From: Alphaproteobacteria bacterium | GTDB taxonomy: Bacteria > Pseudomonadota > Alphaproteobacteria > UBA9655 | Reading direction: 5' to 3' | Length of the DNA: 64,000 nt | Assembly: GCA_019752515.1 (NCBI GenBank) | Contig: JAIEMB010000006.1 | Coordinates: forward strand, 239,566-303,565 | Part shown: one piece after another, positions 54,090 to 63,740 of the stretch | How the letters are laid out: the number at the start of each line of letters is the position of its first letter | How positions within the stretch are numbered: the first letter of the stretch is position 1 | Notes under the pieces: generated by a model | What the model saw: the letters and a program-made list of their open reading frames with translations, nothing else | What the model was told of the DNA's origin: nothing | Databases searched by the model: none | Translations under genes and position numbers: made by a program

Positions 54090-55343
54090 ATGGCGATATT
54101 ACAACCCGTTCGAGGGACTCATGATTTGCTTCCCCCCGAATGTAGAAAATATTCTTATATAACAGATACCGCAAAGAAAACTGCAGCGAGCTACGGTTTT
54201 GCAGAAATATCAACGCCCATAATGGAATTTATGGAAGTTTTTAAGCGCACACTTGGGGATGAATCTGACATCGTTTCTAAAGAGATGTATGAGATTGCTG
54301 ACAGGGGAGATGAACCTATTGTTTTGCGCCCAGAAGGGACAGCAGGTGTAGCAAGGGCCATTATGTCGAATGGTCTTACCCAGTCTATGCCTTTAAAGTA
54401 CTTTTATTCAGGCCCTATGTTTCGGTACGAACGACCACAAAAAGGACGGCTTCGCCAGCTCCGTCAAATTGGCAGTGAATTGTTCGGCGTTTCTGATCCA
54501 GTGGGTGATGTAGAAATCATAGCCTTGGCGTATGATATTTTGACAGCTTTAAAATTAAACCAGCGGGTAACGCTTGAAATTAATACACTTGGTGATGACG
54601 AGAGTCGCAAGCAGTATCGTCATCAGTTAGTTACCTATTTAAAAGATCACCACAAATCTCTCTCACTTGAAAGTCAGCAGCGTTTAGAAAAAAACCCCTT
54701 ACGTATTTTGGATACAAAAGATGAAGGGGATAAAAAGATTTTGAAGAAGGCGCCTCTTCTGAGTGATAGCCTCAATGGTTTTTCGCAAGAAATGTTTGCA
54801 AAAGTGCTCGAAGGGTTAAAAATTCTGAATATTCCTTTTGTTTTAAATCCTCACCTTGTTCGAGGGCTCGATTACTACTGTCAAATTGCTTTTGAGTTTA
54901 CAACAACTGAACTTGGGTCCCAAGGAGCCGTCATTGCTGGTGGACGCTATGATGGTCTTATGGCCACAATGGGAGGCCCCTCAATCCCCGGAGTTGGTTG
55001 GGCTGGTGGAATTGACCGCCTAGCAATGATGTTAAGGGACGAGCTTCTCCCATCTTTAAAACGCCCCCTTGCCATTGTTCCAACAGATGAGGCGTTTGAT
55101 ATAAAAGGGCTTGAACTTGCACAGTACCTTCGGAAAGAAGGTTTTACTGTTGAAATGACCTATGGAGGGGGGCTTGGCAAACGGCTTAAAAAAGCAAATA
55201 AGATAAATGCGTGTTATGCTTTGATTTTAGGAGAAACTGAAATTGCATCAGGTTTAGTAACGATAAAGAGTTTAGATCAAGGTCAACAAGAACAAGTTCC
55301 TCAAACCGACGTAAGGCGGATTTTAAAAGAAAAAGGTATTTAA
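54090..55343 (+). CDS. hisS: Histidine--tRNA ligase
   Basis: 417 residues, a class II aminoacyl-tRNA synthetase. Motif 1 region [17 protein letters not shown], motif 2 region [23 protein letters not shown], the histidine-specific [15 protein letters not shown], motif 3 [15 protein letters not shown], and the C-terminal anticodon-binding domain. All are intact. The stop codon TAA overlaps the first base of the prfA ATG, indicating translational coupling. Confidence 0.97.
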   Translation: MAILQPVRGTHDLLPPECRKYSYITDTAKKTAASYGFAEISTPIMEFMEVFKRTLGDESDIVSKEMYEIADRGDEPIVLRPEGTAGVARAIMSNGLTQSMPLKYFYSGPMFRYERPQKGRLRQLRQIGSELFGVSDPVGDVEIIALAYDILTALKLNQRVTLEINTLGDDESRKQYRHQLVTYLKDHHKSLSLESQQRLEKNPLRILDTKDEGDKKILKKAPLLSDSLNGFSQEMFAKVLEGLKILNIPFVLNPHLVRGLDYYCQIAFEFTTTELGSQGAVIAGGRYDGLMATMGGPSIPGVGWAGGIDRLAMMLRDELLPSLKRPLAIVPTDEAFDIKGLELAQYLRKEGFTVEMTYGGGLGKRLKKANKINACYALILGETEIASGLVTIKSLDQGQQEQVPQTDVRRILKEKGI

Positions 55344-56425
55344 TGAGTCTTGAACAAAAATTAAATCAGGTATTAACTCACTTTGAAGAGCTTCGTGAAA
55401 AACTTTCTTCATCCATAGAAAATGCAACTGAATTTGCTAAACTTTCAAAAGAATATTCTGATCTTACCCCCCTTGCGGAAAAAATATTAGAACGGAGGAA
55501 ACTCGTAGAAGAAAAGGCAAATATAGAAGAACTTCTAAATGATCCTACGTTAGATAAAGAATTTAAAGAAATAGCGCAGGAAGATTTGCAGCGTCTTCAT
55601 AACCAACTTCCAGGCCTTTTACTTGAAATTCAAGTTCTTCTTCTTCCAAAGGATGTAGACGATGATCGGAATGCTATCTTGGAAATTCGCGCGGGAACCG
55701 GTGGCGAAGAAGCAGCTTTATTTGCTGCTGATCTCTTGCGAATGTATCAAAGATATGCAGAAATTCAAGGATGGCGCTTTGAATTAATGCATGAAAGTGA
55801 TACGGGAATTGGGGGCATTAAGGAAGCCTCTGCTTCGATCTCTGGCAAAGGTGTTTTCGCAAAACTTAAGTTTGAATCTGGCGTCCATCGTGTTCAAAGG
55901 GTTCCTGAAACAGAGGCTGGGGGGCGGATTCATACATCAGCTGCAACAGTTGCCGTTCTTCCAGAAGCGGAAGACGTTGATATCCATATTGAAGAGAAAG
56001 ATTTGCGAATAGATGTGTTCAGATCAAGCGGTCCTGGAGGTCAATCTGTAAATACAACAGATAGTGCCGTTCGCATAACCCACCTCCCCACAGGTGTTGT
56101 TGTTCAACAGCAAGATGAAAAGTCACAACACAAGAACAAGGCTAAAGCCCTTAAAATTCTTCGCTCCCGTCTTTATGAACATCAAAGAGCAGAAAAAGCA
56201 GCTGAACGTGCGGCAAGTAGAAAAAACCAGGTTGGAACGGGTGATCGTTCCGAGCGTATCCGTACGTATAACTTTCCTCAAGGACGCGTAACTGATCACC
56301 GTATAAATCTTACCCTTTATAAGCTGGATCGTATTTTAGAGGGAAGCGGCCTTGAAGAAATGGTTCAAGCATTATTATCCGAAGACCAGGCCGCGCGCCT
56401 TGCTGATCTGGGTGAGGCCATCTAG
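55343..56425 (+). CDS. prfA: Peptide chain release factor 1
   Basis: 360 residues. It releases peptides at UAA and UAG. The catalytic GGQ is in [21 protein letters not shown] (around residue 232) and the acidic [17 protein letters not shown] block is typical. Its own stop is TAG, as is that of the reconstructed pseudogene, so UAG is an ordinary stop here. In related bacteria prmC, which methylates the GGQ glutamine, follows directly; here the next gene is valS on the other strand with only nine bases between, so prmC must be elsewhere. Confidence 0.97.
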   Translation: MSLEQKLNQVLTHFEELREKLSSSIENATEFAKLSKEYSDLTPLAEKILERRKLVEEKANIEELLNDPTLDKEFKEIAQEDLQRLHNQLPGLLLEIQVLLLPKDVDDDRNAILEIRAGTGGEEAALFAADLLRMYQRYAEIQGWRFELMHESDTGIGGIKEASASISGKGVFAKLKFESGVHRVQRVPETEAGGRIHTSAATVAVLPEAEDVDIHIEEKDLRIDVFRSSGPGGQSVNTTDSAVRITHLPTGVVVQQQDEKSQHKNKAKALKILRSRLYEHQRAEKAAERAASRKNQVGTGDRSERIRTYNFPQGRVTDHRINLTLYKLDRILEGSGLEEMVQALLSEDQAARLADLGEAI

Positions 56426-56434
56426 GAACAAATA

Positions 56435-59083
56435 TTATTCCAGCATACTGAGAGCTTTCTCTAGCTTTTCATTAGTTAAAAGGGCGTTTCTTAAGCGTTT
56501 TTGCTGTGTTTCAATGATATCAGCTGGGGCTTTTGCAACAAACTGTTGATTAGAGAGTTTTTTCTCTAGCTCTTCAATTTCTTTCTTGATTTTAGTAAGG
56601 TCCTTAAGAAGACGTTCTTTTTCCGCTACAACATCAATGGCCCCAGCTAAAGGAATTAGAAGTGTCGTTTCATTTACAACAACTTGTGCAGCATTCTCTG
56701 CGTCCTTTTGAGTGATAGGCTCAGAAAAAGCTCTTAAGTGCTTGAGACGAGCAAGCTTTAAAAGAAGATCCTCATAATTTTCGATTCTCCGGTAAGTTTC
56801 AGGTGAAGCCTCATAAAAGCTAAGGCTCAGTAAAGTTACAGCAGGTATGCTCATCTCTGCACGAATACGACGGACTTCAGAAACAACCTGTATAAGCCAA
56901 TCTATATCTTGACTGGTTTGTGGATAGAGGTCCTCGGTGCTTTTTGGCCAGGATGCTCCCATGAGAAGGCCTGCCTTTAGGTGAAGGTTTTCCCATAAGA
57001 TTTCTGTAACATAGGGCATAAAGGGGTGAAGAAGACGTAAGATGCGATCGAGTACCCATGCAACTGTCTTCTGTGTTTCTTCTTTTTCGATTGTATCCAT
57101 TTCGAACTTTGATTTACAAAATTCAAGGTACCAATCACAAAAAGTTCCCCAAATAAAATGATAAAGAAGATGAGCTGCCTCATTGAATTTATAGTTTTCG
57201 AGTGCGTCTTTTACAACTTTTGAAAGAGATGAAATTTTACCCGAGATCCATTGGTTAATAGGAACGTGAAGATGATGAGGATCGTAATGAGCATCAAAGA
57301 TGCACCCATTCATTTCAGCGAAACGTGCCGCATTCCATAATTTGGTAGCAAAATTACGGTAACCTTCGACTTGAGCTTTCGCAAATTTAACATCTCTGCC
57401 TGGCGCAGCTAAAGCAGCCAGAGTAAAGCGAAGGGCATCCGCTCCATAGGTATTAATGAGGATGAGGGGGTCTTCAACATTTCCTTTGGTCTTCGACATC
57501 TTTTGCCCTTTTTCGTCACGAACAAGAGCGTTGATGTAAACAGTTTTAAAAGGGACATCCCCTGTAAAGTGGAGGCCCATCATCATCATACGTGCAACCC
57601 AGAAAAAGATGATGTCATGACCGGTGATCAATACGTTCGTAGGATAGTAGCGTGTAAGTTCTGGTGTTTCTTGAGGCCATCCTAAGGTTGAAAACGGCCA
57701 TAAAGCTGAGGAGAACCAGGTGTCAAGAACATCTTCATCTTGCGTAAGAGAGATATCCTCTTTATAAAAACGTGCTGCGTCAACTTTTGCTTCTTCCTCA
57801 TTTAGAGCTACAAAAGCCTTTCCGTCTGGTCCATACCACACAGGTATACGATGGCCCCACCAGAGTTGGCGAGAAATACACCATGGCTGGATATTTCTAA
57901 GCCACTCAAAATAGGTATTTTCCCAATATTTTGGAACAAATTGCGTTTTTCCTTGTTCAACAGCTTTAAGAGCAGATTGGGCTAAGGTGGCCGCATCTAC
58001 ATACCACTGGTCTAAGAGCCAGGGTTCAACAACAATGCCAGACTTTTCTCCATGGGGAATGAGAATAAGGAGAGACTCCTCCTTCTCAAAAAGACCCTTC
58101 GCTTTCATTTCCTCAACTACTTTTTTTCGAGCTATAAAGCGATCAAGACCCTGATAAGCGACGGGAACATTTTCATTTAGACATGCATTACCATCCAGTA
58201 TATTGATCATCGGAAGATCATGGCGGCGCCCTACCTCAAAATCATTAAAATCATGGGCAGGTGTGATTTTAACAGCCCCTGTAAATTTTTCAGGATCTGC
58301 ATGTAGATCACCAATAATGGGAATGAGGTTATTCGTTAAAGGATGCTGGAGCCATTTCCCTATAAGAGCCTTATAACGTTCGTCTTCAGGATGAACAGCA
58401 ACGGCTACATCTCCAAAAACTGTTTCTGGACGACTTGTTGCTATTGTAAGGAATTCATCCTTATGATCTGCAAAAGGATAATGAAAGTAATACATCAACC
58501 CTTGAATTGGAAGGTTTTCAACCTCAATATCTGAAAGTGCGGTTTGGAGTTTAGGATCCCAGTTAATTAAACGCTTATCCCGATAGATTAAACCTTGACG
58601 ATAGAGCTCAACGAAAACATGCCGAACAGCTGCACTTAATCCTTCATCCAAAGTAAACCGCTCTCGTCCCCAGTCGGGTGACGCCCCTAAACGGCGGAGT
58701 TGAAGGTTGATTGTTCCCCCTGATTCAGCTTTCCAATCCCATACTCTTTCTAGAAATTTTTCTCTCCCTAGGTCATGGCGAGACAACTTTTGCTCATTGA
58801 GCTGCCGCTCAACCACCATTTGGGTAGAAATGCTCGCGTGATCCGTTCCCGGCTGCCATAAAACATCATATCCTTGCATACGATGAAACCGAATCAGTAT
58901 ATCCTGAAGTGTAAACGTGAAAGCATGACCCAGATGAAGACTCCCGGTTATGTTGGGGGGCGGCATCATAATGGTATAAGGTTGAGCCTCGAGTTTATTA
59001 CCTGCGGCCATAAGGCCTGACTGTTCCCAAGCGTCGTAAATTTTTTCTTCAAATCGGATGGGTGAGAAAGTTTTGTCTAACAT
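56435..59083 (-). CDS. valS: Valine--tRNA ligase
   Basis: 882 residues, class I synthetase. The HIGH-type motif is PPPNITGSLHLGHAFTF (about residues 37-53), the editing domain is present (ATSRPETVFGDVAVAVHPED, VKITPAHDFNDFEVG), and the KMSKS-type loop is GQKMSKTKGNVEDP. The C-terminal coiled coil (LLKDLTKIKKEIEELEKKLSNQQFVAKAP) is complete. It follows popZ in the alphaproteobacterial pcm-tolC-popZ-valS order and converges with prfA. Confidence 0.97.
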   Translation of the reverse strand: MLDKTFSPIRFEEKIYDAWEQSGLMAAGNKLEAQPYTIMMPPPNITGSLHLGHAFTFTLQDILIRFHRMQGYDVLWQPGTDHASISTQMVVERQLNEQKLSRHDLGREKFLERVWDWKAESGGTINLQLRRLGASPDWGRERFTLDEGLSAAVRHVFVELYRQGLIYRDKRLINWDPKLQTALSDIEVENLPIQGLMYYFHYPFADHKDEFLTIATSRPETVFGDVAVAVHPEDERYKALIGKWLQHPLTNNLIPIIGDLHADPEKFTGAVKITPAHDFNDFEVGRRHDLPMINILDGNACLNENVPVAYQGLDRFIARKKVVEEMKAKGLFEKEESLLILIPHGEKSGIVVEPWLLDQWYVDAATLAQSALKAVEQGKTQFVPKYWENTYFEWLRNIQPWCISRQLWWGHRIPVWYGPDGKAFVALNEEEAKVDAARFYKEDISLTQDEDVLDTWFSSALWPFSTLGWPQETPELTRYYPTNVLITGHDIIFFWVARMMMMGLHFTGDVPFKTVYINALVRDEKGQKMSKTKGNVEDPLILINTYGADALRFTLAALAAPGRDVKFAKAQVEGYRNFATKLWNAARFAEMNGCIFDAHYDPHHLHVPINQWISGKISSLSKVVKDALENYKFNEAAHLLYHFIWGTFCDWYLEFCKSKFEMDTIEKEETQKTVAWVLDRILRLLHPFMPYVTEILWENLHLKAGLLMGASWPKSTEDLYPQTSQDIDWLIQVVSEVRRIRAEMSIPAVTLLSLSFYEASPETYRRIENYEDLLLKLARLKHLRAFSEPITQKDAENAAQVVVNETTLLIPLAGAIDVVAEKERLLKDLTKIKKEIEELEKKLSNQQFVAKAPADIIETQQKRLRNALLTNEKLEKALSMLE

Positions 59084-59129
59084 CGATTTTAAAACTCATC
59101 TAGAGAAAGTGTATTGATTACGTTCGTAC

Positions 59130-59846
59130 TTAATATGAGGGGGTGTTCTTAGGTTTTTCAGAAGAAACGACCTGCTTTTTTACACTTAGCTGCTGCACAA
59201 TATTCGCCACTTGCTCACTTACAATTTGACGTACGAGTGAAGGCAAGTTTGTGTCTAGCCATTCCTTTAAGAGAGGTTTAAGGGCTTCACGAACGAGATC
59301 TTCTATAGTTTTACTATTTATTCCTGTGGTTAAGTGCCGCCCATATTGATGGGAACCTTCATCATTAAGTGTGGTGAGAGGTGATAAAGCCTCAAGTGTT
59401 TCAGAAAAAGTTGTTTTAGAGAGCAGAGTATCTTCAACTATTGCTTGAGAAGGGGGAGTTAAATCTTCATGAGAAGTGACGGTTTTTATGTCTTGCGTAC
59501 TTTTTATGAGGCTAAAAAGGTCCTCTTTTTCCAAGTCAGCCGCAAGGGTTTCGATGTCATTTCTTTTAGGGTCTAAATGAACTCTATGGGTATGATCAGC
59601 TGAAGGTCCGTATGGAGATTTGGGTGCTTCATTTTGAGAGGGGATCTCTTCAGATTTCCTATTCATTTCAAGAGGTAAATTTAACTTATGTTGGTCTTCT
59701 TCTTGAATGACTTCTGTTAGGTCCAACACATCCTCATCTCTTTTATGATGAGGGGAATCACTTTTTGTATCTCCTGAGATGATTTGACGAATAGATGCTA
59801 AAATATCATCCATTGAAGGTTCAGTAGTTGGCTTTTCTGCTGTCAT
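59130..59846 (-). CDS. popZ: PopZ-like polar organizing protein (DUF2497)
   Basis: 238 residues. In Caulobacter PopZ forms a polar matrix that anchors the centromere complex. The N-terminal SMDDILASIRQIISGD helix and the C-terminal helices (DLVREALKPLLKEWLDTNLPSLVRQIVSEQVANIVQQL) are the conserved ends of the family. The middle is acidic, Pro/Ser/Thr-rich and unstructured as expected. The position directly upstream of valS is also the Caulobacter arrangement. Its start overlaps the TolC gene stop by four bases. Confidence 0.9.
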   Translation of the reverse strand: MTAEKPTTEPSMDDILASIRQIISGDTKSDSPHHKRDEDVLDLTEVIQEEDQHKLNLPLEMNRKSEEIPSQNEAPKSPYGPSADHTHRVHLDPKRNDIETLAADLEKEDLFSLIKSTQDIKTVTSHEDLTPPSQAIVEDTLLSKTTFSETLEALSPLTTLNDEGSHQYGRHLTTGINSKTIEDLVREALKPLLKEWLDTNLPSLVRQIVSEQVANIVQQLSVKKQVVSSEKPKNTPSY

Positions 59847-61309
59847 TTCTGATCCTCATCTCCATCCCTAACATAGCGTAGGTCTTTTCCTTGCCAGAAC
59901 TGAATCCAGGCATTCTTGTATTCATTATAGTACTTATCAGGATCATAATACTTCACATTAAGTTTTAAATCACGTGCTGTAAGGCGTCCCATAGCGGCCA
60001 AAAGACCATAACTTGCTGTAATAAGTGTTTGCTGAGCTTGGGCCAACTCAACTTGAGCTTCAATTAAGCGTTCTTCAAGTTCAAGAACATCAATAACTGT
60101 TTTTGTCCCCACGTTAACTTCTTCAAAAGCCCCTTCAACTGCGAGCTCTTGAGCTTTAACTTGAGCGAGAAAACCTACGAGGCTTACACGCGCTGCAACA
60201 AGTGTGTCCCATGCCGTTTGAACATTCTCAACCACCTGTCTTTGAGCATTTACAAGTTGTACTTTTCGTTGTGCGACTTGTTGGTAGGCCTGTCGGACTT
60301 GTGAGTTAGGAATACCTTGTGCGTAGAGAGGAACAGTAACTTTGGCTCCAAATTCAAAATTTGTATTTCTTGGGTGGGTTTGGTTATTTGTTCCACCACG
60401 ACGATCATTTCCAACTGAAGCCTCGACACCAGCCACTGGCAATAATCCTGCCATTTGAAGATCGACATTATATTGAGCGGCTTCTAGAGTATATTTAGCT
60501 TGCATGATAATAGGGCTATAAATCTTAGAGATCTCGAGGGCTTCAGCAACCGTTTCCGGCAAGTCCGAAATAACACTAGCAGCGGCTAGTTTCCCTGGAG
60601 GACTTCCTATTTGATGTAAATAAACGGCCTTTGCTGTTTCTAAGGCTCCTAAATCTCGACTCAATTGTGCTTTAGCACCTTCGTAATCGGCTCTTGACGC
60701 TTCTACGTCCGTGCGACTCCCCTCACCCACCTCATAACGAGCTTGAGTGCGATCTAAGTTTTTTTTATAAAATTCCACACTCTTTTTTCGATAATTAACA
60801 ATATCAATATCTTTAAGAATTTCAGTATGGTTAGTCACGCCATCCAAAAGTGTTCTTTGCTCAACACTAAATAAATTTGCTTTTCCGGCTAGAACGTCGC
60901 TCTCCGTTTTTCCTATGTTAGCAACCGTGGCTCCGCCTTTATAAATATTCTGACTAATACTGGCCGTATATTCCGTTGTACTCCCATGAGCTCCTTTTCC
61001 CTTGCCTATGGGATATCTTTGTGACTGCGTTTGCGTGCCTTCAACAGATAAACTGGGTCGCCAATCGGCTATGGCTTGTGAGACATTTTCATCCGTGACT
61101 CTTAAATCAGCACGTGCTGCATCAAGGTCCGCATTCTGCATATAAGCGTGTTCAAGGGTTTCTTGCAAGGAGACAGGCGCTTGGCTTTCCTCAGCAATCA
61201 AAGCAGGCTGACAGGACTCCCCAAAAATAGGATCACACAAAAAAGTGCTTGAAATTAATAAAGTTAAAAACGTAAAATTCTTATTTTGTTGCATGTTCAT
61301 AAGTAACAT
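59843..61309 (-). CDS. tolC: TolC family outer membrane efflux channel
   Basis: 488 residues with a signal peptide (about 1-29). Two outer-membrane efflux protein repeats give the alpha/beta barrel: SLQETLEHAYMQNADLDAARADLRVTDENVSQAIADWRPSLSVEG opens the first, and a second set starts near SISDLPETVAEALEISKIYSPIIMQ. The VDVLELEERLIEAQVELAQAQQTLITASYGLLAAMG helix is typical. It forms the outer-membrane exit duct for RND and type I exporters and could serve the pump at 35.8-39.9 kb. It lies in the conserved pcm-tolC-popZ-valS cluster. Confidence 0.94.
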   Translation of the reverse strand: MLLMNMQQNKNFTFLTLLISSTFLCDPIFGESCQPALIAEESQAPVSLQETLEHAYMQNADLDAARADLRVTDENVSQAIADWRPSLSVEGTQTQSQRYPIGKGKGAHGSTTEYTASISQNIYKGGATVANIGKTESDVLAGKANLFSVEQRTLLDGVTNHTEILKDIDIVNYRKKSVEFYKKNLDRTQARYEVGEGSRTDVEASRADYEGAKAQLSRDLGALETAKAVYLHQIGSPPGKLAAASVISDLPETVAEALEISKIYSPIIMQAKYTLEAAQYNVDLQMAGLLPVAGVEASVGNDRRGGTNNQTHPRNTNFEFGAKVTVPLYAQGIPNSQVRQAYQQVAQRKVQLVNAQRQVVENVQTAWDTLVAARVSLVGFLAQVKAQELAVEGAFEEVNVGTKTVIDVLELEERLIEAQVELAQAQQTLITASYGLLAAMGRLTARDLKLNVKYYDPDKYYNEYKNAWIQFWQGKDLRYVRDGDEDQK

Positions 61310-61355
61310 TTTTACAGTCTAGCCTCTACCATACACGGTGTTATTCCTTTTTTCA

Positions 61356-62012
61356 CTAAAAATCAAATGCTTTACGCTTTCGAAAGGTCTCAAGGCGTGG
61401 CGCAAATGCATCAAACAGGGGAATTTCCGTGAACATTCCTTCGTTTTGCACAAGTTTTATAGCTTCAATTTTTCCCGATTTTGAGTGTCTTAGAGTTACC
61501 ATAATGCCATCTTCTCGAAGCTGAGAAAAGAGTGATTTGGGAATAAAGTCAATACATCCCTCAATTATAATTTTATGATAAGGAGCTTCATTTTTCCACC
61601 CTTCTGTCAGAGGACCTAAAACAATATGTACTAAAGATAACTTCAAATCTTCAAGAAGCTGCTCAGCTTTTTGTGTTAAAGTTTCCTCTGAATCAAGGGC
61701 AATGACATGAGCTCCCATGTAGCCTAAAAGCGCAGGTCCATAACCTGTCCCTCCTCCAATGTATAGAATTTTATCGTTCGGAGAAGGATTCAGCTCTTCC
61801 AAAAGATGAGCAAGAGTTGCGGGTCTTAAAAGAACACGTCCTTTACTGTAAGGAAAATTTGCATCCATATAAGCAATACGAGCAAGTTGGCGGGGTACAA
61901 ATCGCTCCCGCGGAATATGAGTAAGAGCTTCAATCACATAAGGATGAGTAACCTCCTCAGGTAATACCTGACCTTTTACCATGTTTTGGCGCATCAATGT
62001 AAAATCGGACAT
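61356..62012 (-). CDS. pcm: Protein-L-isoaspartate O-methyltransferase family protein
   Basis: 218 residues. It methylates isoaspartyl residues in damaged proteins using S-adenosylmethionine. The family layout is visible: RQNMVKGQVLPEEVTHPYVIEALTHIPRERFVPRQLARIAYMD, then the SAM-binding region ILYIGGGTGYGPALLGYMGAHVIALDSEETL. The GGGTGYG loop replaces the usual GTGSGY form, as in the alphaproteobacterial subgroup found next to tolC. Some of these lack proven methyltransferase activity, so the reaction is inferred from family. Confidence 0.88.
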   Translation of the reverse strand: MSDFTLMRQNMVKGQVLPEEVTHPYVIEALTHIPRERFVPRQLARIAYMDANFPYSKGRVLLRPATLAHLLEELNPSPNDKILYIGGGTGYGPALLGYMGAHVIALDSEETLTQKAEQLLEDLKLSLVHIVLGPLTEGWKNEAPYHKIIIEGCIDFIPKSLFSQLREDGIMVTLRHSKSGKIEAIKLVQNEGMFTEIPLFDAFAPRLETFRKRKAFDF

Positions 62013-62072
62013 TGGATCCCTTAGAAATTATTTTTCCTTATACGTCTTTTTGAAGCCAATAGCAACTTTTGG

Positions 62073-63071
62073 TTAGAGGGTCTTTCCTTCAGCAAGGGCT
62101 GATTTAATATTTACAATGCCAGCTCCAAATTGGGCATTTGGAAGCTCTTTACCATCCAAAGACGTTTTTCGAGCAGATTTGAGAAGAAGCTCAACAATCA
62201 TATTGGCTTGCAACTGGGGAAAAGCTTCTTTGATAAGACTTGCAGCTCCAACAACCATCGGAGTTGCCATGGAAGTGCCTGATTTTTCGCCGAATAGCCC
62301 TCCCGTGAGAGTTGATCTGATTTTATCTCCAGGGGCTGTAATGAAATAGGTCTGAGTAATTCCAAAAGAACCTTTCCCAGGATAATTACTAAACTCAGCT
62401 AAGGTTTCTTTGCCATTCTTATATGTGGAAGCTCCTACGATAAGAAGGCAACCTTCCATTAAGGGATCCTGAGCAAGTTCAATGAGACTTGCCGTGTAAG
62501 CCTGACTCATCATAGGAGAACTTTCATTGCCAGCCGCAATCACAATGAGTTTTCCTGCTTTTGCGAGTTGAATAAGAGCTGTTCGTACATTAGGGCTGAT
62601 TTCCCGCCCTGTGTGGCTAAGTCGCATTGAAATATTAACGATATGAGCAGGACTCGAAGTTGCCATTTGAAGAGCTTTTACGAAGGATTGATCTCCACCA
62701 AACATCCCCATTTTGATGGGAATGATTTTAGCTTGAGGAGCGATGCTCGAAATAATACCAGTGACGTGCGTGCCATGGCTTTCAAATTTATAGGCTCCAT
62801 TTTCAAAAACCATCGTTTCTGATATATCTCTTGTGGTATTATCTGTATTATACCGGTGGGTGGAAAAATGCTCCTTCAGAGATGCATGAGATGTATCAAA
62901 TCCTTCATCAATAACAGCGGTAATGACCCCCCTTCCCTCAAGCTTATGTTCATGGGCATGGGGGGCATCTACCAAATTTTGTGGCGAAATAGTCACATCT
63001 TGCCAGATCTTGTAACCTATATAGGTTACAAGAGAAAGGCAACATATACCATAAATAAGCCGCTGTATCAT
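62073..63071 (-). CDS. Subtilisin-like S8 serine protease, membrane-anchored or exported
   Basis: 332 residues. A hydrophobic N-terminal segment (about 3-21) acts as signal or anchor. The catalytic triad is Asp55 (TAVIDEGFD), His99 (ESHGTHVTG) and the Ser in KSGTSMATPMVVGAASL near 270; the oxyanion Asn lies in VIAAGNESS. There is no recognisable pro-domain, so activation by removal of an inhibitor peptide is not evident. The mature domain is a compact S8 catalytic domain only. Divergent from the small secreted-protein gene at 63222. Confidence 0.93.
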   Translation of the reverse strand: MIQRLIYGICCLSLVTYIGYKIWQDVTISPQNLVDAPHAHEHKLEGRGVITAVIDEGFDTSHASLKEHFSTHRYNTDNTTRDISETMVFENGAYKFESHGTHVTGIISSIAPQAKIIPIKMGMFGGDQSFVKALQMATSSPAHIVNISMRLSHTGREISPNVRTALIQLAKAGKLIVIAAGNESSPMMSQAYTASLIELAQDPLMEGCLLIVGASTYKNGKETLAEFSNYPGKGSFGITQTYFITAPGDKIRSTLTGGLFGEKSGTSMATPMVVGAASLIKEAFPQLQANMIVELLLKSARKTSLDGKELPNAQFGAGIVNIKSALAEGKTL

Positions 63072-63221
63072 TGAAATTATCTGATCCTTTTCTCTTTAAG
63101 AATGTGGGTATTCATTCTAAAAAAACAAGAGGACTGTTTTTTTCTATAAAAGTAAGATAATGTATTTTCGATAAAGGCAAACGTGTGCCTTTCACAAGCA
63201 AAAATAAAAAAGGTGAACATT

Positions 63222-63542
63222 ATGAAAAAACTTACAAAACTAGCCCTTACACTTTCCATAGTCGGTTGTGGAATGATGACTGCTCCTGCTTGGGGTGATC
63301 TACTCATAATAGAAAAAGAAGGTGTGAAGCCTCTAGCAGAAAAAATAGACAACTTTAAGGATTTTAGAAAAAAGTATCCTGAGTCTAACTTTGATGTGTT
63401 TGTATTAGAAGGGAAAATTCCTGAGAATTTGAAAAAATCAGATTTAAAAGAAAAATTGGCCGAAGGTGCTTTCAAGGAACACCTCAATGATAATGAAAAA
63501 CACATTATTATTGTGGCGAAGTCTGATGAAGATAAACAATAA
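63222..63542 (+). CDS. Small secreted protein of unknown family
   Basis: 106 residues from the ATG at 63222, with AAGGTG six bases upstream; the frame opens earlier at 63183 without a site. The signal peptide (about 1-24) ends APAWG before DLLIIEKEG. The mature part is 82 charged, Lys/Glu-rich residues and has no cysteine. A strong terminator follows at 63599. I do not recognise a family. The opposite strand is also open over most of this gene, but lacks a site and reads as a shadow. Confidence 0.75.
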   Translation: MKKLTKLALTLSIVGCGMMTAPAWGDLLIIEKEGVKPLAEKIDNFKDFRKKYPESNFDVFVLEGKIPENLKKSDLKEKLAEGAFKEHLNDNEKHIIIVAKSDEDKQ

Positions 63543-63598
63543 TTAGGCCTCAATTCTCTCGAACTTTTGTGTTGAGGGAATAAGTGATTATTCTGAGG

Positions 63599-63636
63599 AA
63601 CCTCATGGGTATATACCTATGAGGTTTCTTTTTCTT
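63599..63636 (+). terminator. Strong Rho-independent terminator
   Basis: AACCTCAT (63599-63606) pairs with ATGAGGTT (63619-63626), enclosing a GGTA/TACC inner stem, and TCTTTTTCTT follows. It is placed 57 bases after the stop of the small secreted-protein gene and 76 bases before a strong promoter, so it insulates that gene from the next unit. Confidence 0.88.
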
Positions 63637-63711
63637 ATATATTCTTCTGATAATATGTGTTGACGAGAAGGAAGCGCATGCGTATAAGGACTGACGCGCT
63701 GAGGGTAAAGT

Positions 63712-63740
63712 TTGAAAATTTTAGCGAAATATGCTATTAT
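63712..63740 (+). promoter_or_regulatory. Strong sigma70-type promoter, probably of an rRNA operon
   Basis: TTGAAA (63712-63717) and TATTAT (63735-63740) are exactly 17 bases apart and match consensus five of six each, the best promoter in the window. No protein gene with a ribosome-binding site follows, and the downstream sequence resembles rRNA leader DNA. Confidence 0.65.

Noticed and set aside
63077..63553. 158-codon minus-strand ORF over the small secreted-protein gene
   Set aside because: The plus-strand ORF has a signal peptide, a good ribosome-binding site and a following terminator; the minus-strand frame has none of these and its Phe/Ser-rich translation is a complement of Lys/Glu codons.
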